Shown here: positions 7,374-15,021 of the stretch, one piece after another | Layout of the letters: each line of letters begins with the position of its first letter | Position numbering within the stretch: the stretch's first letter is position 1 | From: KBS-96 sp049585195 | Lineage (GTDB): Bacteria > Acidobacteriota > Terriglobia > Bryobacterales > Bryobacteraceae | Assembly: GCA_049585195.1 (NCBI GenBank) | Contig: JBAUZG010000069.1 | Coordinates: 1-22,730 of the forward strand | Direction: 5' to 3' | Length of the DNA: 22,730 bases | Notes under the pieces: model-generated | What the model was told of the DNA's origin: nothing | What the model saw: the letters and a program-made list of their open reading frames with translations, nothing else | Databases searched by the model: none | Position numbers and translations under genes: made by a program

Positions 7374-9191
7374 AATGGGCTTCGACAGATAACCATCCAT
7401 GCCAGCCATGAGGCAGCGTTCGCGATCCCCATTCATTGCATGGGCCGTCACTGCAATGATTGGCGTATGCCGGCCGCTCTCTTGCTCGCTCTTGCGGATT
7501 TCAGCTGTGGCTTCGATGCCATCCATTTCCGGCATTTGCACATCCATCAAGACGACATCGAATTTGTTCTCGGCAACTCTCGCCAGCGCCTCCAGCCCGT
7601 TCTCAGCCGGTACCGCGTCAAAGCCATACTTCGATAGAAAACTCATGGCAATCTTCCGATTCACGCGGTTATCGTCAACAACCAAGGCTTTTCGTTCTTT
7701 TCTTGCCGGCGCCGGTGTGACTTCGTCGACCAACGGCCTTGTTTCTAATTCAGGCGTCACGGCGGCGGCTTCGAGCGGAACGGAAAAATAGAACGTACTG
7801 CCTTGCCCCGGTTCGCTATCCACCCAGATCCGGCCGCTCATTAGTGTCACAAGTTGACTCGATATAGTGAGTCCCAGTCCGGTTCCGCCAACACGCCGCG
7901 CCAAAGAACCATCAACCTGCGTAAACGCCTCGAAAATGCTGCCTTGCATTTCTTGCGGAATGCCAATTCCCGTGTCTCGCACAGAGAAGCAGATTGTATT
8001 CGAACCAGGCACGCTGTCGTCGCGCCGCACCATCAACGCGACTTGCCCGGCCTCGGTGAACTTGATCGCGTTACCCGCCAAATTTAACAGAATCTGGCGG
8101 ATTCGCCCTCGGTCGCCAATCACCATGGTGGGAACATCCGCGTCTATGTGAAACGTCAGACCCAGACCTTTTTGGTGAGCCCGGAACGCCAGCAGCCGGA
8201 CAGTCTCTTCCGCGCATTTGCGCACGTTGAACGTCTCAGGACGCAGTTCCAACTTCTTCGATTCCATCTTCGAGAAATCCAGGATGTCGTTGATGATTGT
8301 TAGCAGCTCTTCCGCCGAAAGATGTGCTGCTTCCAGATATTCCCTCTGCTGCGCTGTAACTTCTGTTTCGAGCGCAAGCTCTGTCATGCCCAGCACGGCG
8401 TTCATTGGCGTACGGATTTCATGGCTCACGTTGGCCAGAAACTCGCTCTTCGCGCGATTGGCTACCTCGGCCCTTTCTTTTGCTTCGGCCAGCTGCGCGG
8501 TTCGCCTTTTGACGCGATCTTCGAGCTCCTCTTGATGGCGCCGCAGCTCGTCTCTCGATTGCTCGACCTCCGCTTGCCGCATACCGATCTGCTTCATCTC
8601 CCGGACGCTGCGTACACACGAAATGACGAGAAAGAAGTTCTCGAACAACACCCAGCAAGCGTGTTCCACCGGCCGCCACGGACTCGTGGTCAAGACTCCG
8701 AAAACAGATTGCGGAAAATATATGCCGCGAATGATGTGGTCCACAGCGACCACAGCTGTCGCCGGAACGAAAACTTTCCAATCGCGATACATCGCCAGGA
8801 AGGCGAGCGAGCCGAAGATATGGAAATGTGTTTCAATCCGGCCGCCGGTCAGATGAATCAGCAGAGCTGACGTAAGCATCTGTGCAACAGCGATCACGTG
8901 CCGCGTAAGCACGCGCCCCGGATGAACGAATCCGAGGTAAACCGGATAGAAACTGATCGCGGCTCCCAGGAAAATCGCAGCCGCCAAATGTGGATGAAGC
9001 CGGCTTTCGGCTCCGCTCCAGGTGCGTGGAGATACGATCGCAGCGATCACAATTCCGAAAACCCACTGTGCCGCCATCAAAATCGCGAACATGCGATCCG
9101 TTTGCCTGAAAATTCTCTGCGCTTGTTCCGAAAACAGCTGCTCGGCACGTGGCAAGATGCCGATAAGGGAGGGCGCCTGGCTAGTGTTCAT
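7371..9191 (-). CDS. Hybrid sensor histidine kinase with membrane sensor and C-terminal receiver
   Basis: A 606-aa inner-membrane signalling protein. Residues about 32-195 form around six membrane segments rich in histidine (H98, H113, H122, H124, H152, H177), with the block HLTGGRIETHFHIFGSLAFL. A coiled coil (about 200-240) leads to the H-box FLANVSHEIRTPMN (autophosphorylated H257). The ATPase domain follows: N-box NLAGNAIKFT (N374), DTGIGIP and GGTGLGLTIS. The receiver (about 500-606) has acidic D506-D507, phospho-acceptor D550 (LMDVQMPEMDG), T582 and K604. The last helix is missing because of an in-frame TGA. The ATG at 9191 overlaps the upstream stop as ATGA, so translation is probably coupled to the thioredoxin-like gene. 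No DNA-binding output domain is present; a partner regulator must lie elsewhere. Confidence 0.92.
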   Translation of the reverse strand: MNTSQAPSLIGILPRAEQLFSEQAQRIFRQTDRMFAILMAAQWVFGIVIAAIVSPRTWSGAESRLHPHLAAAIFLGAAISFYPVYLGFVHPGRVLTRHVIAVAQMLTSALLIHLTGGRIETHFHIFGSLAFLAMYRDWKVFVPATAVVAVDHIIRGIYFPQSVFGVLTTSPWRPVEHACWVLFENFFLVISCVRSVREMKQIGMRQAEVEQSRDELRRHQEELEDRVKRRTAQLAEAKERAEVANRAKSEFLANVSHEIRTPMNAVLGMTELALETEVTAQQREYLEAAHLSAEELLTIINDILDFSKMESKKLELRPETFNVRKCAEETVRLLAFRAHQKGLGLTFHIDADVPTMVIGDRGRIRQILLNLAGNAIKFTEAGQVALMVRRDDSVPGSNTICFSVRDTGIGIPQEMQGSIFEAFTQVDGSLARRVGGTGLGLTISSQLVTLMSGRIWVDSEPGQGSTFYFSVPLEAAAVTPELETRPLVDEVTPAPARKERKALVVDDNRVNRKIAMSFLSKYGFDAVPAENGLEALARVAENKFDVVLMDVQMPEMDGIEATAEIRKSEQESGRHTPIIAVTAHAMNGDRERCLMAGMDGYLSKPI

Positions 9192-9814
9192 TTCACGCGC
9201 TCCGCGGGCCGCGATTGTTCTCTCAACGAGCATCCAAATACCGGAGTCGAGGAAATTCCGATCGGCTCGTGCCGCAAGAGCACGATGATTGCATCCCGTC
9301 CGGTGTTATCTCCCGAGTGCCCTCTTGATGCGGTGATGCCGCCTTCAAAAAGCAGCGACCCAGCCGCGCTATACAAAAGAACTTGCCCGGATGTAAGCGC
9401 GCCGAATCGGTTGGCTTCTACACCGCCTGAATCGTCTACCACTTTCAGGCCCGGGATTTCGAAAGCCCTGGATCTCAAGTCCGTGTCCGCCCAACCAATT
9501 GCGCTGTTCGCCGGGCGATACATCAAAATGTTCGCGGCAACATGCCCCGCGCATTGGGCCAGAATGATCTCAAGTTCACCGAGGGTGGCTCGGGTGCAGG
9601 CACAACGCGGATGCACCGCCACGATCAGCGTAGCTACATGTGACAACGGCACGCGCGTGCCGGCAGGCCATGTCCTCGGAGCTGTTGCCTTCGAACCAGG
9701 TTCGAAACTGTATCGCAGCAGGCCATATAGGCCAAAAGAAACAAAGCCTGCCCACACGACGAGCACGGAAGGCAAAAGCCATCGCTGCCGGTTCGTCTTG
9801 GGTTCGTCGCTCAT
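9188..9814 (-). CDS. Membrane-anchored thioredoxin-like protein (RedB-like)
   Basis: A 208-aa protein with one N-terminal transmembrane helix (about 13-34) and a domain probably outside the cytoplasm. Residues about 58-182 read as a thioredoxin-like fold: strand VATLIVAVHPRCACT, helix ATLGELEIILAQCAG, strand AANILMYRP, then VVDDSGGVEANRFGALTSGQ and strands VLLYSAAGSLLFEGGI. The active-site position carries CxC (C71, C73) instead of the usual CxxC, plus C88 and C195. Proteins of this kind are sometimes annotated RedB (from memory); no biochemical role is known to me. Its stop codon overlaps the kinase ATG (ATGA), which suggests that it supplies or modulates a redox signal for that sensor; this is inference. 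The Shine-Dalgarno sequence is weak. Confidence 0.8.
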   Translation of the reverse strand: MSDEPKTNRQRWLLPSVLVVWAGFVSFGLYGLLRYSFEPGSKATAPRTWPAGTRVPLSHVATLIVAVHPRCACTRATLGELEIILAQCAGHVAANILMYRPANSAIGWADTDLRSRAFEIPGLKVVDDSGGVEANRFGALTSGQVLLYSAAGSLLFEGGITASRGHSGDNTGRDAIIVLLRHEPIGISSTPVFGCSLREQSRPAERVK

Positions 9815-9891
9815 CTGTCTGCCGGATTACTCCAATGACCGCTATTGAAGTCATCGGCAAACGGGAGAAATTAATTTAGCTGATTAGTTCC

Positions 9892-9920
9892 AGTCGAATA
9901 GCAGTTGATTTCTGCCGACT
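9892..9920. repeat. Bulged stem-loop in the 158-bp gap downstream of the dsbA-like gene
   Basis: The outer pair AGTCG (9892-9896) and CGACT (9916-9920) encloses the inner pair GCAG (9901-9904) and CTGC (9912-9915), with a 4-nt bulge and a 7-nt loop. No T-run follows on either strand, so it is not a standard terminator. Nothing else recognisable is in 9815-9972. Confidence 0.35.
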
Positions 9921-9972
9921 GTGCGGAACACCCCGCGCGGTTGAACCTAAAGGCTCAGTTTTTTCCGTAATT

Positions 9973-10902
9973 CTAGTGCGCGACGTGCAGAGCCGCCGTC
10001 GTCTTTGTGCTCTGCAGGAGTTTCAGTTGCTCGCCCACGAGCGGCTTCAGGATTTGCATCACTAGCGGTCCATTAAACCGCTGCCCATCAATGAACAGTG
10101 TCGGCGTGCCCTGCACTCCGGCGCGGTCGCCGTCCGCAATATCCTGCTGTACCGTCTGCTCGACTGCCGTCGAATGAAGGTCGCGCTCGAACTGCTGCAT
10201 ATCAAGCCCGATACGTTTGGCCAAAGCCGTCACATTCTGTTCGGAGAGGTCGTCGTGATTCGCAAACAGCGCATCGTGCATCGGCCAGAACTTGCCTTGC
10301 CGGTGCGCCGCCAGCGCCGCTGCCGCTGCGAATGCCGCTTGCGAGTGGATGTCGAGCGGATACTCCTTGAAAATGAGCTTCACCTGCGTGGGATACGCCT
10401 TCACTAGCGCCTGAAGCTGAGGCGTCGCCGCAACACAATATGGGCACTGAAAATCGGAAAATTCAACGAGAGTGATGGGAGCATTCGCCGGGCCGAGAAC
10501 TGGCGCTCCATCAACAGGAATCTTTACCGGATCTTCCAATAACTTGTTGCTGCTGTCCTGGGGAGGATGCGCGAACTGCGAGGCCGAGGCGGCCTTGATC
10601 GCATCCTGCTCGCTCCCGCCCTTCTTAATGGCTTCAATCATGGTGGACGCCAGGCCCCGGCTGTATGTGCACGACGGATCCTTCATGCGGCACTCCGCCA
10701 CTTTCATCCCGCAGCCGCACGAGCAGCCTTGCTCGCGGACCAGCTTCGATGCAACCGCCTTCTGAGCAACGGTCAATCCGCTGAAGTCAACTCCAGGCGG
10801 CGCGTCTTGCTTGGCTGTGTCTTGCGCAACGAGCCACGCAGTCGCCAAAAATGCCGCCGCCATTGTTCGCCAGACCCTATTTCCGGCTGAGCGCACAGTC
10901 AT
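9973..10902 (-). CDS. DsbA-like thiol oxidoreductase with N-terminal cysteine-rich domain
   Basis: A 309-aa exported protein: a signal peptide (about 1-26, ending WLVAQ), a cysteine-rich N-domain (about 40-110) and a DsbA-type thioredoxin domain (about 125-295). The active site is C153-P-Y-C156 in FSDFQCPYC, and the cis-proline loop is GVQGTPTLFIDG (P267). DsbA-family proteins form or rearrange disulfides in exported proteins. The N-domain has CSCGCGMKVAEC and DPSCTYSRG (C60, C62, C64, C71, C78), faintly like the cysteine-bearing N-terminal part of CcmH-type cytochrome c maturation proteins; this is a weak resemblance. The ATG at 10902 overlaps the stop of the upstream glycosyltransferase gene (ATGA), so the two are probably cotranslated. 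Confidence 0.9.
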   Translation of the reverse strand: MTVRSAGNRVWRTMAAAFLATAWLVAQDTAKQDAPPGVDFSGLTVAQKAVASKLVREQGCSCGCGMKVAECRMKDPSCTYSRGLASTMIEAIKKGGSEQDAIKAASASQFAHPPQDSSNKLLEDPVKIPVDGAPVLGPANAPITLVEFSDFQCPYCVAATPQLQALVKAYPTQVKLIFKEYPLDIHSQAAFAAAAALAAHRQGKFWPMHDALFANHDDLSEQNVTALAKRIGLDMQQFERDLHSTAVEQTVQQDIADGDRAGVQGTPTLFIDGQRFNGPLVMQILKPLVGEQLKLLQSTKTTAALHVAH

Positions 10903-11903
10903 AAGAGTATTCTCGCAGGAGTTCGATCACTGTGCTGCGCTGCCCGCCTCAGAATTCCCGGCCAACCCAAAATGTGATACCAGGTCCGGCTCTCCGCCAC
11001 GTAGTGGTGCATTACGGCCGTGGGCCGCCGGCTCTCGTCAGCCGAAGGCCAAATGAGGTAACCTCGCGGCGCCGCTTCGCCACCCGACTTGGCAATCAGC
11101 ATCGCCGTCAAACACTGTTCCGAGAAATGGTTCGTGCCGCCGCCGCCGTGAAGCCGCGCGGCCCACTGCTCGAGTTGCTCCCAATCGATTTTCTCCGAGC
11201 ATAGTCCGCAAAAACCGGTGTTGACCCTCTCCGGCGCCGGGGCTCCTAGCACTTCTCTCAGAAAAGGAAGCGGATAGCCATAGCTGTTTTGGTAGTCCGA
11301 CATGTATACGGGTTGTCGCGGAGATTCGAGCCATCCAATCATCCACTCTGGCTCTCGAAAGAACAACACATCAGAATCGACAAACAACCTCCATCCTGTG
11401 AGCCCGGCATGAAGGTCCATCAACTTCTTCATGAGAGGAAGATGATTGCGCATGGCATGGAGCGCAGGGAATCGCTGGGGGCTCAAATGGCAGTGAACAC
11501 GCTCGTTCGATTCCTCGGCATCGAGAAACCGGACGATCGGCAAAATCCGCCTCAGTTCCGCTCGCTTCTCGTTATCGAGCGTGCCGTCATCCATAATCAC
11601 CGGCGCAAGATTAGCCTGCGTTGAGGCCAGCAGCGAGAAAGCGCAGAACACCGTCATCGCCCAATGTTCGCGGCCGCTCATGAAATACACCGGCATCAAG
11701 CTGCCGCCGCGGCTGGCCTCAATCGTAGGCAGCTGCCGCGCGGCCCTCTCAATGGTCAACCGCCTATAATGCAGCTCGCCCGCCGTCCCAAGTCCCAGTT
11801 GCGGCGCATCGACGTACACCGAACGAAAGAAATCCGGAAATCGCCACAGGCCGTGCCCTCGCCAGAAAGGCTTCGAAGATTCACCCAAAACTTCAGAAGC
11901 CAA
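10899..11903 (-). CDS. Putative GT-A fold glycosyltransferase
   Basis: A 334-aa cytoplasmic protein with no membrane segment. Residues about 70-300 read as a GT-A nucleotide-sugar transferase: PVYFMSGREHWAMTVFCAFS, PVIMDDGTL, KKLMDLHAGLTGW, then the metal-binding DxD motif as D176-S-D178 in WRLFVDSDVLFF. Later come RVNTGFCGL, FSEQCLTAML and AVMHHYVAES. The acceptor and sugar are unknown. The 69 residues before the first ATG codon (M70) look protein-like (FPDFFRSVYVDAP, ELHYRRLTIERAARQLP), so the TTG at 11903 is used; AGGGGG lies about 7 nt upstream, at the edge of a repeat. Its TGA overlaps the ATG of the DsbA-like gene. Confidence 0.75.
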   Translation of the reverse strand: MASEVLGESSKPFWRGHGLWRFPDFFRSVYVDAPQLGLGTAGELHYRRLTIERAARQLPTIEASRGGSLMPVYFMSGREHWAMTVFCAFSLLASTQANLAPVIMDDGTLDNEKRAELRRILPIVRFLDAEESNERVHCHLSPQRFPALHAMRNHLPLMKKLMDLHAGLTGWRLFVDSDVLFFREPEWMIGWLESPRQPVYMSDYQNSYGYPLPFLREVLGAPAPERVNTGFCGLCSEKIDWEQLEQWAARLHGGGGTNHFSEQCLTAMLIAKSGGEAAPRGYLIWPSADESRRPTAVMHHYVAESRTWYHILGWPGILRRAAQHSDRTPARILL

Positions 11904-11930
11904 ACGTCGCCCCCTGGCCTGGTTCGTAAC

Positions 11931-12049
11931 CGCTCTGAAATCGCCCCCTCGCGGTCGCGGCTCGGAAACGCCTTTCCGGTCTCGCGGTGCCTACCGAGCC
12001 GCGCGCGCAAGCAAGACCCCCATGTTCCTTCGGGACATCGCAGGCGATG
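11931..12049. repeat. GC-rich intergenic repeat with stacked dyads
   Basis: This non-coding stretch occupies most of the gap between the glycosyltransferase and the cNMP-fold kinase. It has a 10-bp inverted repeat, CGCGGCTCGG (11956-11965) with CCGAGCCGCG (11994-12003), then two more hairpins: ATGTTCC/GGGACAT around TTC (12022-12038, one wobble) and CATCGC/GCGATG (12036-12049). Its spurious translation (SRDREGA, ACARGSVG) resembles junk peptides I recall from dispersed acidobacterial repeats. No second copy is in the window. Confidence 0.6.
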
Positions 12050-12050
12050 A

Positions 12051-12069
12051 AAACAAAGGCCTTCGGCCT
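12051..12069 (-). terminator. Probable rho-independent terminator of the cNMP-fold kinase gene
   Basis: On the minus strand AGGCC-GAA-GGCCT is followed by TTTGTTT, about 47 nt past the stop at 12116. The stem is only 5 bp but GC-rich with a tight triloop, and the position is right. Confidence 0.6.
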
Positions 12070-12115
12070 GTGCTTTCGACGGAGCGGTTCTTCAGGACCG
12101 TTCTCCAGCTTCCTT

Positions 12116-13564
12116 CTAAAATGCGTTAATCGTGTGCGTCGGCAGCCGAACTTGAAATACGGTTTCACCCGGACGCGATGTGAAGCGGATATCACCGCGA
12201 TGTTTCTGCACGATCCGGAATGCAACGTCCAGACCGAGACCCCTACCTGCTCCGACATCTTTTGTTGTGAAGAATGGATCAAAAATGCGGTCTTGGATCT
12301 CCCGCGGAATTCCATGTCCCGTATCCGCGATCTCGACCAAAATCATGCCCGGCTCGCATGCGGTTCGAATACCAAGCGTCCCCGCTCCGTTCATCGCGTC
12401 GAGCGCGTTATCGATCAAACACGTCCAGACCTGGTTTAATTCGCTCCCGTTCGCCGTGAGGCGCGGCAGCAACGGGTCATATTCCCGCGCAACTACAATG
12501 CCCTTTCTAAACCGGTGATTGAAGATCGAAAGCGTGTTCTCGAGCCCATTCTCGATGTTTATCTCCTGTTCGGGAACCTGATCGACAAAGGAATAGCCTT
12601 TTACGGCGCGCACCAGGTCGGTAATCTGCTGCGTGCTCGTGTGAATGCTGTCCGTCAGCCGTTCGATTGCCAGCGACGAAGCAAGCCTTGCGATAACCGG
12701 CTCCGCCGCGGCCGCAATGAAACAATTGATAATCTCAGTCAGCTGCTCCCGCCCGGTACCTGCTTCCACAAGTATCGGAGCAAATTCCCAAGCCTTGCTG
12801 ACTCCGATTTCCTTCAGCCACGAGCCCAGGACCTCTTCGCGGTCGCTGCGCTCCACCGAATCGACCTTCGCAGTCTCTTCAGCCAGACGAAGCAGCTTGC
12901 GTTCTTCTTCGAGGAGGCATTGGAATTGACCCGCGTCGAATCCACACTCCGCCAGCGCCTGGTTTGCATCGCGAAGAAGCCGGATCCATCGCTGCAGATC
13001 CTGCGCTGCCCGCTGAGCTGCCGAAGCCGGATTATTCAATTCGTGAGCCAGACCCGCCGCCAGTTTCCCCAATGCTTTGAGTTTCTCCCGCTGTTCTTCG
13101 AGTCGCGTCCTCTCCCGGATTCGGTCCGACATCAGCGCCACTAGCCGGGGAGCAAGCTGCGGAATCTGCCGCAGCATCTCCGGAAATAAATCCCGATGCA
13201 CAATGGCCGCCCGGAGCGGCGTCAGCGCGTAAGCCGATCCAACAAACTTTTTCAGGCGTGAATAGGGAAGCAGCCCGGTGGCCGTCCCCTGCCGCGCGAT
13301 AAACACAGGCGAGCCGGGCTCGTTGCTCTGATATCGAAGCTGCCCCTCGACCATGATGATCATCGAATCCGCGTCCTGCCCTTCGAACGCAATTTGAACG
13401 CCCGCATCCACTGTCTCGTCACTTGCGTGATCGACGAACCATTGCATCTGCTCCTCGGTCACGCCCGCAAAGAGATCGAATCCGCGGAGCACATCGGCGA
13501 GCGGAGCTTCCAAGGCTGATACAGTCGTAACCGGGGAAGACATAAGCGGGGAAGAAAGGCTCAT
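12116..13564 (-). CDS. Soluble sensor histidine kinase with N-terminal cNMP-binding-like domain
   Basis: A 482-aa cytoplasmic kinase with no membrane segment. Residues about 20-145 form a cyclic-nucleotide-binding-like beta-roll (DLFAGVTEEQMQWFVDHA, VQIAFEGQDADSMIIMVEGQ). The usual phosphate-binding cassette (FGE...PRxA) is absent; GLLPYSRLKKFVGSAYAL stands there, so ordinary cAMP binding is doubtful. The H-box is KLAAGLAHELNNPASAAQ (H174). A long helical insert follows (about 195-300), then the ATPase domain with N386 (LIDNALDAMN), D414 in ADTGHGIP, FFTTKDVGAGRGLGLDVA and a C-terminal RLPT strand. The ATG at 13564 follows AGGA at suitable spacing; ATG at 13543 is the alternative. It lies 69 bp downstream of marR on the same strand, possibly cotranscribed. 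A terminator follows. Confidence 0.88.
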   Translation of the reverse strand: MSLSSPLMSSPVTTVSALEAPLADVLRGFDLFAGVTEEQMQWFVDHASDETVDAGVQIAFEGQDADSMIIMVEGQLRYQSNEPGSPVFIARQGTATGLLPYSRLKKFVGSAYALTPLRAAIVHRDLFPEMLRQIPQLAPRLVALMSDRIRERTRLEEQREKLKALGKLAAGLAHELNNPASAAQRAAQDLQRWIRLLRDANQALAECGFDAGQFQCLLEEERKLLRLAEETAKVDSVERSDREEVLGSWLKEIGVSKAWEFAPILVEAGTGREQLTEIINCFIAAAAEPVIARLASSLAIERLTDSIHTSTQQITDLVRAVKGYSFVDQVPEQEINIENGLENTLSIFNHRFRKGIVVAREYDPLLPRLTANGSELNQVWTCLIDNALDAMNGAGTLGIRTACEPGMILVEIADTGHGIPREIQDRIFDPFFTTKDVGAGRGLGLDVAFRIVQKHRGDIRFTSRPGETVFQVRLPTHTINAF

Positions 13565-13633
13565 TCTTATCCTAACGTGCCAGCCCTCAAGTTTGTTCCG
13601 CACACTCGTCCGCTATCGTCTGAAGTGTTGAAA

Positions 13634-14086
13634 CTACTCGCCCTTCCGTGCTGCCGCCGTCTTCCCGAGTTTCTTCAGAAGACGCACCAGGTGGCTTCGT
13701 TCCGCTTCCGATAGACCGGAGGCAGCTTCCTGCATCGCCAGCGAATGCTTCGCGAACGCCGCCTCAATGAATCGCCTTCCCTCTTCCGTAAGTTCTACTA
13801 GCCGCACCCGCCGGTCGTCCTGCATTCCGCTGCGCTCCACCAGACCCCGCCGAACGAGCCGGTCCACCGCGATGCTGATCGATCCGCTTGTCAACCGCAC
13901 TTTCTGGCCCAGCGTGTTCACCGGCAGCCGGCCCTTGTTGAGCAGCGCCTCCAACACAAAGAAATCGGAATCGCAAAGATTTAATCCACGAATACTTCTG
14001 TGCGCATGCTTGAGCAGCGCTGAGTGAGCCTTCATCAAGATCAACCAGACGTGTAAACCGGAAGAGTCTTCGGCTGATCGCGCCAT
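13634..14086 (-). CDS. MarR-family transcriptional regulator
   Basis: A 150-aa winged-helix DNA-binding protein. The N-terminal dimerisation helix (about 10-34) is followed by the winged helix: SDFFVLEALLNKG, then PVNTLGQKVRLTSGSISIAVDRLVRRGLVERS as helix-turn-helix, DDRRVRLVELTEEGRRFI as the wing, and two C-terminal helices (about 105-145). MarR proteins usually repress neighbouring genes until a small ligand or oxidant releases them. C38 (NLCDSD) lies close to the DNA-binding core; a redox role is possible but unproven. It diverges from hsp20 across 144 bp, which contain a 9-bp direct repeat. The Shine-Dalgarno sequence is weak (GGA adjacent to the ATG), so the start is only likely. Confidence 0.9.
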   Translation of the reverse strand: MARSAEDSSGLHVWLILMKAHSALLKHAHRSIRGLNLCDSDFFVLEALLNKGRLPVNTLGQKVRLTSGSISIAVDRLVRRGLVERSGMQDDRRVRLVELTEEGRRFIEAAFAKHSLAMQEAASGLSEAERSHLVRLLKKLGKTAAARKGE

Positions 14087-14150
14087 TCCAAGTTGATTCT
14101 AGGCTTTTTTCTTGCAATATCTCTGCCACGTCGTACTGTCGTCCGCGAGT

Positions 14151-14170
14151 CATAATTTCGCCATAATTTC
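14151..14170. promoter_or_regulatory. Direct repeat CATAATTTC x2, one helical turn apart
   Basis: Two perfect 9-bp repeats (14151-14159 and 14162-14170) start 11 bp apart in the gap between marR (start 14086) and hsp20 (start 14231). This could be a binding site for a regulator contacting one face of DNA, or duplicated CATAAT -10 boxes; no good -35 box is seen for either. Confidence 0.4.
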
Positions 14171-14230
14171 AAAGCAAATTGGATGTAGCGCTTCTCCCGA
14201 CCAGGCGTCCAGACCAATGGAGGATCGTCT

Positions 14231-14854
14231 ATGGCAGACGTCGACATTAAGAAATCGTCTAATCAGAGCTCGGAATCCGAGCGGCAGGCGCTTCAACACC
14301 AAGGGCGGATGCCCTTGTCGCGCTCGCGCGGCTGGGATCCGTTCTTCTCTTTTACTCCAGCCGAGTTTTTCTCGAGCAGTCCGTTCGCTCTCATGCGCCG
14401 CATGAGCGAGGAAATGGACCGCGTATTTGGACAATCTGGTGGCCAATCCGCGGGCCAAAACATGTGGTATCCGCCAATTGAGGTCGCCGAACAGAACGGC
14501 CGACTCGAAGTTCGCGCCGACCTGCCGGGCATCAAGCCCGAGGATGTCAAGGTTGAGATAACCGGTGATTCCCTGACAATCCGCGGCGAGCGGAAATACG
14601 AGCACGAACAGCAGACCGGCCGGTTTCATCGATCGGAGCGCCGTTACGGCGAGTTTTATCGCGAAATCGCCCTTCCGGAAGGCGCAAACACGGAGCAAGC
14701 CAAAGCCGAGTTCCGCGATGGTGTGCTCCAAGTCACAGTGCCTGTTCCCGAGCAAGCGGGCCGGCGTCGCGAGATTCCAATCTCCAGCGACCAACCCGGT
14801 GCGTCAAAAGCCGCTTCGGCCTCTCAGGGCGGAACCCGCTCCACGAACCGGTAG
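14231..14854 (+). CDS. Small heat shock protein, Hsp20/alpha-crystallin family
   Basis: A 207-aa cytoplasmic holdase that would bind unfolding proteins in large oligomers. The ATG is well supported by GGAGG 7 nt upstream. A long Ser/Gln-rich N-terminal arm (about 1-75) includes the aromatic stretch GWDPFFSFTPAEFF. The alpha-crystallin domain (about 78-172) has WYPPIEVAEQNGRLEVRADL, PGIKPEDVKVEI, DSLTIRGERKYE, SERRYGEFYREIALPEG and FRDGVLQVTVP. The C-terminal anchor motif is I182-P-I184, followed by a Ser/Ala/Gly-rich tail. It is longer than the usual 140-170 aa because of both extensions. No CIRCE or ROSE-like element was found upstream. It diverges from marR. Confidence 0.95.
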   Translation: MADVDIKKSSNQSSESERQALQHQGRMPLSRSRGWDPFFSFTPAEFFSSSPFALMRRMSEEMDRVFGQSGGQSAGQNMWYPPIEVAEQNGRLEVRADLPGIKPEDVKVEITGDSLTIRGERKYEHEQQTGRFHRSERRYGEFYREIALPEGANTEQAKAEFRDGVLQVTVPVPEQAGRRREIPISSDQPGASKAASASQGGTRSTNR

Positions 14855-15021
14855 TCGAGCGCGCAAATTGCCGGGCAAAATCGATCACGGCTTTTATCGC
14901 CAGCTAACCTTCGCCGCATCAATCAATTAGCGAAACCCATAGCGCGGGGCACACCGGCTATAGCCCATCCTTGACAGCGCCAGGACGTATTGCGCGTCCC
15001 GACAGGCTGAAAAGGAAACAG

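Noticed and set aside
8898..9848. Open frame of 316 codons on the plus strand
   Set aside because: It is antisense to the end of the thioredoxin-like gene and the start of the kinase, both clearly coding; no domain or ribosome binding site.
11893..12315. Short minus-strand frames through the gap and kinase end
   Set aside because: They translate the GC-rich repeat and out-of-frame kinase sequence; peptides such as SRDREGA are typical repeat by-products.
14087..14230. CIRCE or ROSE heat-shock control element upstream of hsp20
   Set aside because: No 9-bp CIRCE dyad and no ribosome-binding-site hairpin of ROSE type were found.
14971..14976. Perfect TTGACA as a promoter for the secreted-protein gene
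   Set aside because: No acceptable -10 hexamer lies 16-18 bp downstream, so it is not listed as a promoter.
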